Assembly: GCA_017446265.1 (NCBI GenBank)
Contig: JAFSRD010000012.1
Location: forward strand, 59,234-123,233
DNA: 64,000 bases
Reading direction: 5' to 3'
DNA from: Treponema sp.
GTDB taxonomy: Bacteria; Spirochaetota; Spirochaetia; Treponematales; Treponemataceae
Under the pieces are notes generated by a model. That model had not been told where the DNA came from. It saw nothing but the letters and a program-made list of their open reading frames with translations, and searched no databases. Numbering within the stretch: the stretch's first letter is position 1; every line of letters starts with the position of its first letter. Positions 17,145 through 26,663 of the stretch are shown piece after piece. A program made the position numbers and the translations under genes.

Positions 17145-18440
17145 ATGAACAAAGTATATTCACGAATAGAATCGATTACTGGAAGTGTCATCACCGTAAA
17201 AGCCGAAGGGGTGCGCTACGGAGAGCTTGCAGAGATTGAAACGCGCTTTGGCACGTCACTTGCAGAAGTGAACATGATAAATGGCGATGTTGTTTCGCTG
17301 CAAGTGTTTGCGGGCGGGCGTGGCGTTTCCACTGGCGACCACATAAAATTTCTTGGTCATCGCATGGAAGTGAGTTTCTCGGAGAATTTGCTCGGTCGCA
17401 TTTTCAACGGCTCTGCAGAACCGCGCGACGCAGGTCCGTCTCTTGCAGACAACCTCATCACTATTGGCGGGCCTTCGGTAAATCCGTCGAAACGTATTAT
17501 GGCAAACCGCATGATTCGTACGGGCATTCCTATGATTGATGTGTTCAACACGCTTGTCGTTTCACAAAAGTTGCCGATTTTCAGTATTTCTGGTGAACCG
17601 TACAACCAGCTGCTTGCACGTATAGCCATGCAGGCAGAAGTAGATGTCATTGTGCTCGGCGGCATGGGGCTTAAATACGACGACTACTTGTATTTTAGGA
17701 ACACGCTTGAAGACGGTGGCGCCATGAGCCGCACCGTCATGTTCATTCACACAGCAGCTGACCCCACCGTTGAATGCATGAAAGTGCCCGATTTGAGTCT
17801 TGCAGTTGCAGAGCGGTTTGCATTGCAGGGAAAAGATGTGCTCGTACTTCTTACAGACATGACAAACTTTGCAGACGCTATGAAAGAAATCGCCATTACG
17901 CAGGAGCAAGTTCCTTCAAACCGCGGCTATCCTGGCGACTTGTACAGTCAGCTTGCCTCGCGCTATGAAAAGGCAGTTGACTTTGAAGGGGCGGGTTCTG
18001 TTACAGTGCTTGCAGTTACCACCATGCCCGGCGACGATGTAACGCATCCTGTTCCTGACAACACGGGCTACATTACAGAAGGGCAGTACTATCTGAAAGG
18101 AGGGCGCATTGAGCCGTTTGGCAGCCTTTCCCGCCTTAAGCAAAACGTCAACGGCAAAACGCGCGACGACCACCGCGCGCTCATGGACGGCATGATTCGT
18201 TTGTATGCTTCATATAAAGATACGCTTGAAAAGAAATCGATGGGCTTTATGATGAGCAGCTGGGACGATAAATTGATGAAGTTTGGCGTTGAATTTGAAA
18301 ATGAGATGATGGATTTGTCAAAAAATATTCCGCTTGAAGATGCGCTTGATTTGGGATGGAAAATTCTTGCAGATTGTTTTGACAAAGAAGAGACTGGCAT
18401 TAAGACCGGACTCCTCGATAAATATTGGCCGAAAAAATAA
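17145..18440 (+). CDS. atpB: V-type ATP synthase regulatory subunit B
   Basis: 431 residues. The non-catalytic B subunit lacks a P-loop, as here ([18 protein letters not shown] in place of the Walker A), and contains the typical [41 protein letters not shown] and [22 protein letters not shown] regions. It starts at ATG 17145, two bases after subunit A. Pairs with A to form the soluble head. Confidence 0.97.
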   Translation: MNKVYSRIESITGSVITVKAEGVRYGELAEIETRFGTSLAEVNMINGDVVSLQVFAGGRGVSTGDHIKFLGHRMEVSFSENLLGRIFNGSAEPRDAGPSLADNLITIGGPSVNPSKRIMANRMIRTGIPMIDVFNTLVVSQKLPIFSISGEPYNQLLARIAMQAEVDVIVLGGMGLKYDDYLYFRNTLEDGGAMSRTVMFIHTAADPTVECMKVPDLSLAVAERFALQGKDVLVLLTDMTNFADAMKEIAITQEQVPSNRGYPGDLYSQLASRYEKAVDFEGAGSVTVLAVTTMPGDDVTHPVPDNTGYITEGQYYLKGGRIEPFGSLSRLKQNVNGKTRDDHRALMDGMIRLYASYKDTLEKKSMGFMMSSWDDKLMKFGVEFENEMMDLSKNIPLEDALDLGWKILADCFDKEETGIKTGLLDKYWPKK

Positions 18441-18452
18441 GAGGCGCGCTGT

Positions 18453-19055
18453 ATGGCAAAAATCAAGCTGACAAAAAATGAGCAGAAGGCGCAAAAAGAT
18501 GCGCTGAAACGATTTCAGCGCTATCTTCCGACGCTCACGCTCAAAAAGCAGCAGCTCCAGACAGAGATTCGCAGCATAGATGCAAAAGCAAAAGAAGTGC
18601 GTGCCATGCGCGAACAGCTTGTCAAAGAATTTGAAGCCTGGATTTCTGTGTTCGGCGAAGAAGATGCGTTTGCTCCCGACATGGTGAGCGTGCGCAACAT
18701 ACGCAAAGGTGTCGGCAACATTGCAGGCGTTGCGATTCCTGTGTACGAGGGCGCAGATTTTTCGCGCGGCGACTACGACTTGTATGCTGCTCCACTGTGG
18801 ATTGACATGGCTGCCGACCGCATGGAAAAAGCGCTTTCGCTCGACTTGGAAGCGGAAGTGCTTGATGAGCAAGTGCGTCTGCTTTCGCGCGAGCTGCGTA
18901 CGACAACGCAGCGCGTCAATTTGTTTGAAAAGGTGAAAATACCTGAAACAAAGGAAAACATCAGGAAAATTTCCGTGTTCCTCGGTGACCAGCAAGTTGC
19001 CGCTGTTGTGCGCAGCAAAATCTCAAAGCATAAATTGGAGGCTAAAGCAAAATGA
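18453..19055 (+). CDS. atpD: V-type ATP synthase subunit D
   Basis: 200 residues, the central rotor shaft. Nearly all-helical with an N-terminal coiled coil (KLTKNEQKAQKDALKRFQRYLPTLTLKKQQL) and a C-terminal one (EVLDEQVRLLSRELRTTTQRVNLFEKVKIPETKENIRKI), which is the family's best signature. ATG 18453 follows agaggcgcgctgt; the end overlaps subunit I by 4 bases (ATGA). Confidence 0.94.
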   Translation: MAKIKLTKNEQKAQKDALKRFQRYLPTLTLKKQQLQTEIRSIDAKAKEVRAMREQLVKEFEAWISVFGEEDAFAPDMVSVRNIRKGVGNIAGVAIPVYEGADFSRGDYDLYAAPLWIDMAADRMEKALSLDLEAEVLDEQVRLLSRELRTTTQRVNLFEKVKIPETKENIRKISVFLGDQQVAAVVRSKISKHKLEAKAK

Positions 19056-20953
19056 TAGTTCCTATGAAAAAAGTCTCCATAATCATTCTCGAAAAAGAAA
19101 AGCTTGCCGCGCTCACTGCGTTGCGAAAGCTTGGGCTCGTGCACCTTGAATCTGTTGAAGGCGCGAGCGAAAAACTTTCTGCGCTCAAAGCGGCGCATTC
19201 CAACGCGTTTACATCTATTTCAATCTTATCTGAAATGAAAGTGAAGAAGCATGCGAAAGTGCAGCAATTGACGAGCGAGCGCGTTGCTCAGTTATGCGCA
19301 GATGTCGTAAAGCTTGCTGAACAGCGAAAGTCGCTGATTGACAGGATTGCTGCCGATTTGACGGAGCTTGACCGTTTTGAAAAATGGGGTGGCGTTGACC
19401 CTGCCGATTTTGCATTTCTCAAAGAGAAAGGCATTGCGCTTGCAATGTACGAAATCCCTTCAGACAAGTATTTGCAAATTGCCGATGCTGTTGACACAAT
19501 CCTCGTCAATTCAGACAAAAAGGACGTGCGCTTTTTGCTTATTGCAGATAGTGGTGAGAGGCCAGAAAGTCTTCCTCCAGAGGCATTTGAAGTTCCCATG
19601 CCTGTAGCTTCAACTGCCGAGACTGAAGTTGAAATAAAAGATGCACAAAAGCGCATTGGCGAAATAGATGCAATTCTTTTAAAAAATGCTGCTTATGTGC
19701 CGCAGATAAAATCGTTCCGTGAAAAAATTGCAAAAGAAATTGAGTTTGAGAATGTGTATTCAGGCATGAAGGCGGAGCACGAAGGCAAAGCGACCGATTT
19801 AGCATGGATTTCAGGCTATGTTCCTGAAGATGCGCTTGCACCCCTTGAAGCTGCGGCGCGTGAAAACAATTGGGCGCTCGCTTCTGCCGACATTGAAGCA
19901 GATGACAATCCTCCGACAAAGCTCAAAAACAACAAAGTGGCAAGTCTCATCTATCCGCTTACAGACTTTTTGGGTACAGTGCCCGGTTACCGCGAGTTTG
20001 ACATTTCAGGCTGGTTTTTACTTTTCTTTACCATCTTTTTCGGCATGATTTTTGGCGATGGCGGCTACGGTTTGCTTGTCGTCATTGCCATGATTGTTAT
20101 GATGATAAAGACAAAAAAAGAGCATAAGCCAATGCATCCCGGTTTTATCTTGATTTTCCTGCTTGGCATATCTTCTGTAGCGTGGGGCATTCTTACGTGC
20201 TCATGGTTTGGGCTCTCTGCAGAAGTGCTTCCTGATGCGATAAAAAAACTTTCAGCGCCGCCTATTTCCGCTGCGTACAGCGACCGCTATGATGGCGTGC
20301 ACAGTTTGCTTACGACAGACCAGAATTTGCAAGTGCTTTGTTTTTCAATCGCGTTTATTCAACTCTCCATAGCGCATGTCAAGTGTTTTATCCGCAACAG
20401 AAAATCGTTAAAATGCTTGGGTGACATAGGCGGCTTGTTCATGCTGTGGGGCATGGTGTATGTTGTGCTCATGCTCGTCATAAGCAGCGCTGTCTTTGGC
20501 ATTGACAAAATAGTTTTTGGCGTGCCCATAGGAAAAGTTGCGCTTGTGCTGTTGGGAACAGGCTTTGTGCTGAATTTCATTTTTTCAAATTATGACGGCA
20601 GCATAGGTGCGTCAATTCTTGAAAGTTGCAAGAATATTATCTCTGTTATACTCGGTGTTGTAAACGTGTTTTCAGATGTGCTTTCGTATATCAGATTATG
20701 GGCTGTCGCGCTTGCAGGCGGTGCAATTTCAAGCACAGTGAACAGCATGGCAGGACCGCTTTTAGGACATGCGGTTTTCTTCCTCTTCTTTGTCATATTA
20801 GTTGTCTTCGGTCATGGACTTAATATCATATTGAATGTGCTGTCTGTTATTGTGCATGGCGTGCGTCTCAATACATTGGAATTTTCTAATCATCTGGGCA
20901 TGGAATGGTCAGGATATAAATACGAGCCGTTTAAGGAATCGGTTCAGAACTAA
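19052..20953 (+). CDS. atpI: V-type ATP synthase subunit I (membrane stator)
   Basis: 633 residues, the a/I subunit forming the ion half-channels beside the K ring. The N-terminal half (about 1-310) is cytoplasmic with coiled coils; the C-terminal half has about seven hydrophobic segments starting with FDISGWFLLFFTIFFGMIFGDGGYG, a strong family signature, and ending with the Arg-bearing helix region VLSYIRLWAVALAGGAISS. That Arg is the one that faces the K-subunit carboxylate. Start ATG 19052 overlaps subunit D. Confidence 0.95.
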   Translation: MIVPMKKVSIIILEKEKLAALTALRKLGLVHLESVEGASEKLSALKAAHSNAFTSISILSEMKVKKHAKVQQLTSERVAQLCADVVKLAEQRKSLIDRIAADLTELDRFEKWGGVDPADFAFLKEKGIALAMYEIPSDKYLQIADAVDTILVNSDKKDVRFLLIADSGERPESLPPEAFEVPMPVASTAETEVEIKDAQKRIGEIDAILLKNAAYVPQIKSFREKIAKEIEFENVYSGMKAEHEGKATDLAWISGYVPEDALAPLEAAARENNWALASADIEADDNPPTKLKNNKVASLIYPLTDFLGTVPGYREFDISGWFLLFFTIFFGMIFGDGGYGLLVVIAMIVMMIKTKKEHKPMHPGFILIFLLGISSVAWGILTCSWFGLSAEVLPDAIKKLSAPPISAAYSDRYDGVHSLLTTDQNLQVLCFSIAFIQLSIAHVKCFIRNRKSLKCLGDIGGLFMLWGMVYVVLMLVISSAVFGIDKIVFGVPIGKVALVLLGTGFVLNFIFSNYDGSIGASILESCKNIISVILGVVNVFSDVLSYIRLWAVALAGGAISSTVNSMAGPLLGHAVFFLFFVILVVFGHGLNIILNVLSVIVHGVRLNTLEFSNHLGMEWSGYKYEPFKESVQN

Positions 20954-20966
20954 TAAGGAGTTATGT

Positions 20967-21395
20967 ATGAATTTTGGAATGCTTGGTGCAGGTGTTGTAA
21001 TGGGGCTTGCCGGTATTGGCTCTGCTATTGGAATTGGAATTGCGGGACAAGGTGCTATTGGTGCATGGAAACGCTGCTATGTGAACAATAAGCCTGCGCC
21101 TGCGCTTCTTACAATTTTTGCAGGTGCTCCGCTTTCTCAGACGATTTATGGATTGCTGCTCATGCAGATTATGAAAGATTCTACACGCGATCCTGCTATA
21201 TTGCTCGGTCTTGGTTTTGCTTCTGGTCTTGCCATGGCAATGTCGGCAGTTGCACAGGGAAAAGCAGGCGCAGCCGCTTCTGATGCGTTTGGCGAAACTG
21301 GCAAAGGTTTTTCTCAATACCTTACTGTTGTGGGCTTGTGCGAAACTGTTGCATTGTTCGCTATGGCATTTACTATGATTGCGTTGCTGCTGTAG
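20967..21395 (+). CDS. atpK: V-type ATP synthase subunit K (rotor ring proteolipid)
   Basis: 142 residues from ATG 20967, preceded by aataaggagtt; a longer in-frame start would overlap subunit I and is not supported. Four hydrophobic helices form two hairpins (duplicated proteolipid): GMLGAGVVMGLAGIGSAIGIGIAG, ALLTIFAGAPLSQTIYGLLLMQ, AILLGLGFASGLAMAMSAVAQG and YLTVVGLCETVALFAMAFTMIALLL. The ion-binding Glu is in GLCETVALF of the last helix; the equivalent place in the second helix carries Gln (PLSQTIYG), as in V-type rings with one carboxylate per four helices. Last gene of the operon. Confidence 0.95.
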   Translation: MNFGMLGAGVVMGLAGIGSAIGIGIAGQGAIGAWKRCYVNNKPAPALLTIFAGAPLSQTIYGLLLMQIMKDSTRDPAILLGLGFASGLAMAMSAVAQGKAGAAASDAFGETGKGFSQYLTVVGLCETVALFAMAFTMIALLL

Positions 21396-21416
21396 AAAAG
21401 CCGCGTTGTTTTTTGT

Positions 21417-22502
21417 ATGACACGCAAAATATATCTCGGCGGAAAAGGCATAACAAGGCGCATTGCTGTTGGCGGCGATGCGCCTGTTTCCATTCAAACG
21501 ATGTGGAAAGAAAGCATTGTCGGTCTTGACGCTGATGAAAAAAAGCGCGGCGAGCTTCTTCAAAAAATTGCAACGCTCCAAACGCTCGGCTGCGACATTG
21601 TGCGATTTGCCGTTCCTGACAGAGAAAGCGCGCATGCGCTCGCCGCTATTGCCGCTGAATGCAGCATGCCGCTCGTTGCAGACATTCACTTTGACTACCG
21701 CCTTGCGCTTGAATGTCTTAAAGGAAATATTGCAGCAATCCGCATAAATCCTGGAAACATAGGAAAGCGCGAAAACGTGGAAGCGGTAGTAAACGGCTGC
21801 TTAAAAAACGGCGTTGCAATCAGAATAGGCGTCAACTCTGGCAGCTTGCCAAAGGATTTGGAAGCGCATGTTGCAGCTGGAACGCTTTCTCGTGCGGAAG
21901 CGCTTGCACGTTCTGCGTTTCGAGAAGTACGCGTATTTGAGGAACTGCAATTTGACCAAGTTGTCGTGAGCATGAAATCTTCAAGTGTGAAAGAGACTAT
22001 CGAAGCAAACGAGGAATTTGCAAAACAGAGCGACATTCCGCTTCACATAGGCGTAACGGAGGCAGGTCCGCTCATTACAGGCGTGGTAAAAAGTACGCTT
22101 GCATTCAGCAGCCTGCTTGAAAAAAGTATAGGCTCTACAATCCGCGTAAGCCTTTCATCTACACCTGAGAACGAAGTGATTGCAGCTCGTGAAATCCTCT
22201 CTGAATGCGGCAAGCGCACGGGCGGTGTAAAAATTGTGTCGTGCCCGCGCTGCGGCAGGCTTGGCTTTGACGTGCACAGCTTTGTAGAGAAGTGGCAGAA
22301 CGAGCTTTTGGCAATGAACAAAGATGTGACTGTTGCCGTTATGGGCTGCGTTGTAAACGGTCCAGGCGAAGGCAGGCACGCAGATATAGGCATTGCAGGG
22401 AACGGCGATAAAGCAATCATTTTTAAAAAAGGAAAAATAGTGCGCACGATTGCGGCAAAAGATGCCGATACAGTATTTAGAGAAGAATTAGATTCACTCT
22501 AG
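21417..22502 (+). CDS. ispG: 4-hydroxy-3-methylbut-2-enyl diphosphate synthase (flavodoxin/ferredoxin type) IspG
   Basis: IspG (GcpE) converts MEcPP to HMBPP in the non-mevalonate isoprenoid pathway using a 4Fe-4S cluster. 361 residues, the short bacterial form. Landmarks: GDAPVSIQTMW near the start, VADIHFDYRLAL, IRINPGNIG, and the cluster-binding Cys in CPRCGR and MGCVVNGPGEG near the end. It starts at ATG 21417, 21 bases after subunit K. The product feeds undecaprenyl phosphate, which the surface-glycan genes of this window need, though the closeness may be accidental. Confidence 0.96.
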   Translation: MTRKIYLGGKGITRRIAVGGDAPVSIQTMWKESIVGLDADEKKRGELLQKIATLQTLGCDIVRFAVPDRESAHALAAIAAECSMPLVADIHFDYRLALECLKGNIAAIRINPGNIGKRENVEAVVNGCLKNGVAIRIGVNSGSLPKDLEAHVAAGTLSRAEALARSAFREVRVFEELQFDQVVVSMKSSSVKETIEANEEFAKQSDIPLHIGVTEAGPLITGVVKSTLAFSSLLEKSIGSTIRVSLSSTPENEVIAAREILSECGKRTGGVKIVSCPRCGRLGFDVHSFVEKWQNELLAMNKDVTVAVMGCVVNGPGEGRHADIGIAGNGDKAIIFKKGKIVRTIAAKDADTVFREELDSL

Positions 22503-22511
22503 TTTACCGGT

Positions 22512-23627
22512 ATGAAAAAATTTCACTGTGTTTTAATTATTATTTTCTCCGTTGCTTTGTGCGTGCCGCTTTTTTCGCAAGTGCGTCCTAAAAAGCCTGC
22601 GTCTCTTACTGACGACATCCGCCTTTTGCGCAATGCGCGCGCTGTATACAGAAACGGCAGCTATGGCACAGCATTGCGCTATGCAGAGGAAGCTAAAACG
22701 GCGCGGAAAACGCTTATAGCATGGGAAACATATACGTTGCAAAATTCGCTGCGACCTGCAGAAGTGCGCAGGGCAAATGACGTGCTGCCCGATGTGCTTG
22801 CCGTTTTGCAAGCGCGTGAGGACTTTGATGCTATTGAAATAATCAACAGGTATGTGCGGCAAAAAGGTGCATCTTTTTTTAATAATTCTGCTTCAGAAGT
22901 TGTGTCCTACGTTTCAAAGCGTAATGCATATCCAGAAGCTGACTGGCTTGTCGGCAGCGTGTATGTGCTTGAAGGCGAGTACGCGCTTGCAAAACAGTAT
23001 CTTTTAAGCGCCTGGAGCAATGCATACTTGCTCGATGTAAACGACGAGCAGTACGATATCCTTTACGACTTGGCAAACATTGCGTATATCGAAAAAGATT
23101 TTAACAATTACGAAAAGAACTTGTTGCTTGTTTTGAGCAACGACAGTTTTTTTAAAAGCAAGAATTTTAATGATGCGCTGATGCTCACTATACGAAACAA
23201 AAACGCAGGCTCTATGGAAAAATTTTTTACACTTTTCCGCTCTGATGATTATAAGTCGCTTCCTGCATATTTTAAACTTGCAGAATATTATGAGAGCGCA
23301 GGCGAGGCTGAAAAAGCGCTTAAAGCGAATGCGCTCGGAGTTCTGACAGGTTTTACCAAGATGTACAACGCAGTGAAGACGCGAAATCCCGAATTTGAGT
23401 ATGCTGATTTATCTACTTTTTTGCGTGAAATAGCGGCGTATGGCGACATCGTTGAGTGGGCGGAGCAGAATAACTTGTGGAAAGGCTTTTGCGATTTTGC
23501 AGTGAAAGTGCGTAACAATGGAAATAGTGTTTTTGCGGACGACATATATGCATCTCTTGCTGCAAATGTTCCTGACAACTTTTGGAAAAATTATGCGCAA
23601 CGTGCGCTTGCGGTGCATGCCCCCTGA
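22512..23627 (+). CDS. Exported tetratricopeptide-repeat protein
   Basis: 371 residues with a cleavable signal peptide (KKFHCVLIIIFSVALCVPLFSQ), so periplasmic or outer-membrane associated. The rest is helical with TPR-like pairs: NGSYGTALRYAEEAKTA, LEGEYALAKQYLLSAW, IEKDFNNYEKNLLLVL and SAGEAEKALKANAL. No catalytic motif. It follows ispG by 9 bases and ends 23 bases before the convergent beta-barrel gene; no clear terminator lies between. Likely a scaffold for envelope proteins. Confidence 0.75.
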   Translation: MKKFHCVLIIIFSVALCVPLFSQVRPKKPASLTDDIRLLRNARAVYRNGSYGTALRYAEEAKTARKTLIAWETYTLQNSLRPAEVRRANDVLPDVLAVLQAREDFDAIEIINRYVRQKGASFFNNSASEVVSYVSKRNAYPEADWLVGSVYVLEGEYALAKQYLLSAWSNAYLLDVNDEQYDILYDLANIAYIEKDFNNYEKNLLLVLSNDSFFKSKNFNDALMLTIRNKNAGSMEKFFTLFRSDDYKSLPAYFKLAEYYESAGEAEKALKANALGVLTGFTKMYNAVKTRNPEFEYADLSTFLREIAAYGDIVEWAEQNNLWKGFCDFAVKVRNNGNSVFADDIYASLAANVPDNFWKNYAQRALAVHAP

Positions 23628-23650
23628 AAACTGAAAGAGCTGCTACGAAA

Positions 23651-25186
23651 TCAATAATGCAAGCCTATGCCAAAAGACAGTTCATATTTTGAAACGGTAT
23701 CGCGCCAGTTGGTGTTGAGCCATTTTTTGAGCAGCATGCGTCCAACATCAACACCAAAACTTCCGCGCACTTGAATGCTTTTCCAACTTTCGAGATGCAA
23801 AACGACTTCCATGCCAGCAGCATAAAATCCATCTTTAATTGAAAATGTTGTGCCTGTGGCTTTGTTATTGTGGAGTGCAAAATCAATAAATGGCGAAAGT
23901 TGCACTTCAAAATTGAGTTTGCGCAAAATCCTGTTTTTCTTAAAATGCGTTGAAAATATATGAATAGGCAAATCTAAGTTTACTACGAACGCGCCTGTAG
24001 TGTCGCATGCTTTTGAGCCGCTGTGCCCTGAAGAACTGCTGAAATACTGACCGTCGCGTATGCCGCGAAGCCGTGAGCCAATATTTTCCGTAGTGTTTGC
24101 GCCAATAAAGAAGTATATGTCCGAGTAAAATCCTGCATATTTAAACCCTTTAAATGCTTTAAGTTCTGCAGAGAATTTTGGTGCAAGCTCTTCTTTTTGG
24201 ATATTGTATGTAAACGATTGCGTTGTTGAAATGGAAACACCTGTGCGGAAATTATTTTTCCAGTCGATGCGCGCTGTTGAAATTGTCTGTCCAATGGTAA
24301 AGCGCGGTCCTGTTAAATCTGAATTGCTTTTATTTATGCCGTTGAAATCCCAGTAATATGTGCCGCTTACATACGGTGTGTATGTCACGTCGCCCCAGTT
24401 TTCAAATTTGTGGATAGTGACTGGAAGCGACATGGTTGCAAGCTCGGTAAAGTAGATGTCATCCCCGTATTTTTTGTAGTCAAAGTTGCGTGTAAATTTC
24501 TGTGTGAACGAAAAATTGAGTCTTGTTAGTGTGCCGAGTGGCACGAAAAAATTGAGCCCAGTAGCTGCTGTCCATTCAGGAGAAGAATGTCCTACGGTAT
24601 ATGAAATTGCGTAATCGTTTGTCCAGGTAGCGTCGAGCAAAAAGAGCTTAAAGGGAAAGTCAAATATAAAATTGAAACCGACCGTAAGTCCCATGTCTCC
24701 AATCAGACGTTTCATAGACTTGTCATCGTCATCTACTTTGAGCGAAAAATTGATGTCGCTTCCCATAGTCTGCATTGTTCCGAAAAAGTTTGTGTCCTTG
24801 AGCTTTAATTTAAATTCAAAGCCGCTGTTTGAATTGTATTTTGGATACGGTGCGCCTATAAAGTGAAACGAATCGTCAAGCGTGGCAGTGATGTCTACAA
24901 GATACAGTCCTTCCACTTCGTCTGAAGGCGTCGTCGTGTATTCAACAATTACTTCATCAAACATGCGTGTATTTTCAAGACGTTGCTTGTAATCTTTTAT
25001 ATATGTTGCAAAAGATTCTTCGTCTGGGAATATGGTTTCTTTGTCAACTTTGACAGAACGGTCAACAGCATATGCTTTTGTCATTCCTTTTATATCATAT
25101 GTCACTTTGTTGATTTTATATGAATATGCGAACAGTGGCGAAAGCAACGCAAAAATAACGACAGCAAGCAACGCAAACTTTTTCAT
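23651..25186 (-). CDS. Predicted outer-membrane beta-barrel protein with POTRA-like N-terminus
   Basis: 511 residues from ATG at 25186-25184; the TTG just before would add one residue. Signal peptide KKFALLAVVIFALLSPLFAYS, then one POTRA-like segment (KINKVTYDIKGMTKAYAV to RLENTRMFDEVIVEYTT), then many alternating amphipathic strands ending in an aromatic terminus (GLHY), typical of a barrel that is recognised by BAM. Distantly like the Omp85/TamA group. The ATG overlaps the stop of the WbaP gene by one base (TGATG), so the barrel is co-made with the glycan initiator and may serve in export of the polymer; that is inference. Confidence 0.7.
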   Translation of the reverse strand: MKKFALLAVVIFALLSPLFAYSYKINKVTYDIKGMTKAYAVDRSVKVDKETIFPDEESFATYIKDYKQRLENTRMFDEVIVEYTTTPSDEVEGLYLVDITATLDDSFHFIGAPYPKYNSNSGFEFKLKLKDTNFFGTMQTMGSDINFSLKVDDDDKSMKRLIGDMGLTVGFNFIFDFPFKLFLLDATWTNDYAISYTVGHSSPEWTAATGLNFFVPLGTLTRLNFSFTQKFTRNFDYKKYGDDIYFTELATMSLPVTIHKFENWGDVTYTPYVSGTYYWDFNGINKSNSDLTGPRFTIGQTISTARIDWKNNFRTGVSISTTQSFTYNIQKEELAPKFSAELKAFKGFKYAGFYSDIYFFIGANTTENIGSRLRGIRDGQYFSSSSGHSGSKACDTTGAFVVNLDLPIHIFSTHFKKNRILRKLNFEVQLSPFIDFALHNNKATGTTFSIKDGFYAAGMEVVLHLESWKSIQVRGSFGVDVGRMLLKKWLNTNWRDTVSKYELSFGIGLHY

Positions 25187-26613
25187 CAATATGCTCCTTT
25201 TCCCTTTATGACAACGCGCACTGTCTTTATGAGAATCCAGATGTCAAGCCACACAGACCAGTTCTGAATATAATAGGAGTCGAGTGTAATTCGTTCTTCG
25301 TACGCCGTATCACTTCTGCCGGAGGTTTGCCACATGCCGGAAAGACCTGGCGTAACAGAAAGTATGTAGTTAACACGCTCCCCGTACTTTGTAAGTTCTC
25401 CTTCAGTTACGGGACGCGGTCCTACAAAACTCATCTGCCCTAAAAAGATATTCCACAACTGCGGAAGTTCGTCAAGGCTTGTGCGGCGTATGAATTTACC
25501 GAACGGAGTAATACGCGGGTCATTGATGAACTTCCGCTCTTTTTCCCATTGCGTGCGCATGTTAGGATTTTGTGCAAGCAGCTTGTCGAGTTGCTTGTCC
25601 GCATCTTTATACATGGAGCGGAACTTCCAGCATTTGAGCGGTTTTCTGTCCTTGCCAACGCGCGCATGCCCGTAAAAAACTGGACCTGGCGAGGTGATTT
25701 TAACAATGAGCGCGATGATAATGCACAGTAGCAGCACGAGCGGCAGTGATATGATGATGATCGCAATGTCGAGCATTCGTTTGCTCATAAGGCTGCCTTT
25801 TTGTGTAAGGTGGTGTGTTGAAGCAAGCCCTATGATGCCGCCAATGTCCTTGAGTTGCGGCGAACCTGACATGAGGGCGTCTTGTTTTTTTGAAACAGTG
25901 ATTGTATAACGGTATGACTGCATTATTTTAAATATGTCTGCTTGGTAGTCGCAGAGAATTGCAACTTTTATGTTTATGCTGCGTATTGTTTTGAGCAATT
26001 CTTTGCTTGGCGCAAAAACAGGTATGCCGTTGTACTCACGTGGTTTGCGTGCACTGCTGTCTACTATAAGCGCGGGTTTATAGCCGAGGTCAGGCTGTTT
26101 GAGCATTCTGTCAATAACCTCATTGCCGCTTGAACCGGTGCAGTATATAACGGCGGGAAGTCCCCACCAACGAAAGCGACTGAACAGCGTGCGCATGATT
26201 TGCCGCGCAATCGGTAAAAAAAACGTGGCCACAGGAACTGCAAGCAAAAGCGCAATTGCTACGGCGATTCGCTCTTTGTTGTCGTCGATAAAAATACTTA
26301 TGGCAATGCCTGCAAAACTAAAAAAAGTGCACAGACAGAAACGCTTTATCTCTTCAACGGGAGAAATCATGATGCCAGGATATAATCCTGCTACGTAAAA
26401 CACGAGGAGAATAAGCGGCAGATAGACACTGTATGTGACAAACGAGCGGAAATTGATGAATGAATTGTTAATAGCATTTATGATGAAAAAACCTGTACCT
26501 ATGCTGAGCATGAGCGCAACAGCATCAATAAGCATGAGGACAGCTCCAGAGAGAAATGAACTCGTTCGGCGAAACCGTTGCTTGTAATATACAAGAAATT
26601 CATCAACTGTCAT
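25186..26613 (-). CDS. wbaP: Undecaprenyl-phosphate sugar phosphotransferase (WbaP/RfbP type)
   Basis: 475 residues. It moves a hexose-1-phosphate (often galactose or glucose) from a UDP-sugar to undecaprenyl phosphate, starting surface-glycan synthesis on the inner leaflet. Four N-terminal hydrophobic segments, a Rossmann-like cytoplasmic part, then the bacterial sugar-transferase domain: KRMLDIAIIIISLPLVLLL, GPVFYGHARVGKDRKPLKCWKFRSM, RRTSLDELPQLWNIFLGQMSFVGPRP, and SGMWQTSGRSD. This is the full-length polytopic form. First in transcription order of the TGATG-coupled pair with the barrel gene. The exact sugar cannot be told. Confidence 0.9.
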   Translation of the reverse strand: MTVDEFLVYYKQRFRRTSSFLSGAVLMLIDAVALMLSIGTGFFIINAINNSFINFRSFVTYSVYLPLILLVFYVAGLYPGIMISPVEEIKRFCLCTFFSFAGIAISIFIDDNKERIAVAIALLLAVPVATFFLPIARQIMRTLFSRFRWWGLPAVIYCTGSSGNEVIDRMLKQPDLGYKPALIVDSSARKPREYNGIPVFAPSKELLKTIRSINIKVAILCDYQADIFKIMQSYRYTITVSKKQDALMSGSPQLKDIGGIIGLASTHHLTQKGSLMSKRMLDIAIIIISLPLVLLLCIIIALIVKITSPGPVFYGHARVGKDRKPLKCWKFRSMYKDADKQLDKLLAQNPNMRTQWEKERKFINDPRITPFGKFIRRTSLDELPQLWNIFLGQMSFVGPRPVTEGELTKYGERVNYILSVTPGLSGMWQTSGRSDTAYEERITLDSYYIQNWSVWLDIWILIKTVRVVIKGKGAY

Positions 26614-26663
26614 AACGGAACTATTTCATTTTATAAGAAAAAAGTAGTGCTGTCTATAGGGAA

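Noticed and set aside
20835..20966. Longer in-frame start for subunit K
   Set aside because: It would overlap subunit I by over 100 bases; ATG 20967 has a good aaggag site and gives the usual 140-residue length.
23628..23650. Terminator between the convergent TPR and barrel genes
   Set aside because: The 23 bases contain no stem followed by a T-run on either strand.
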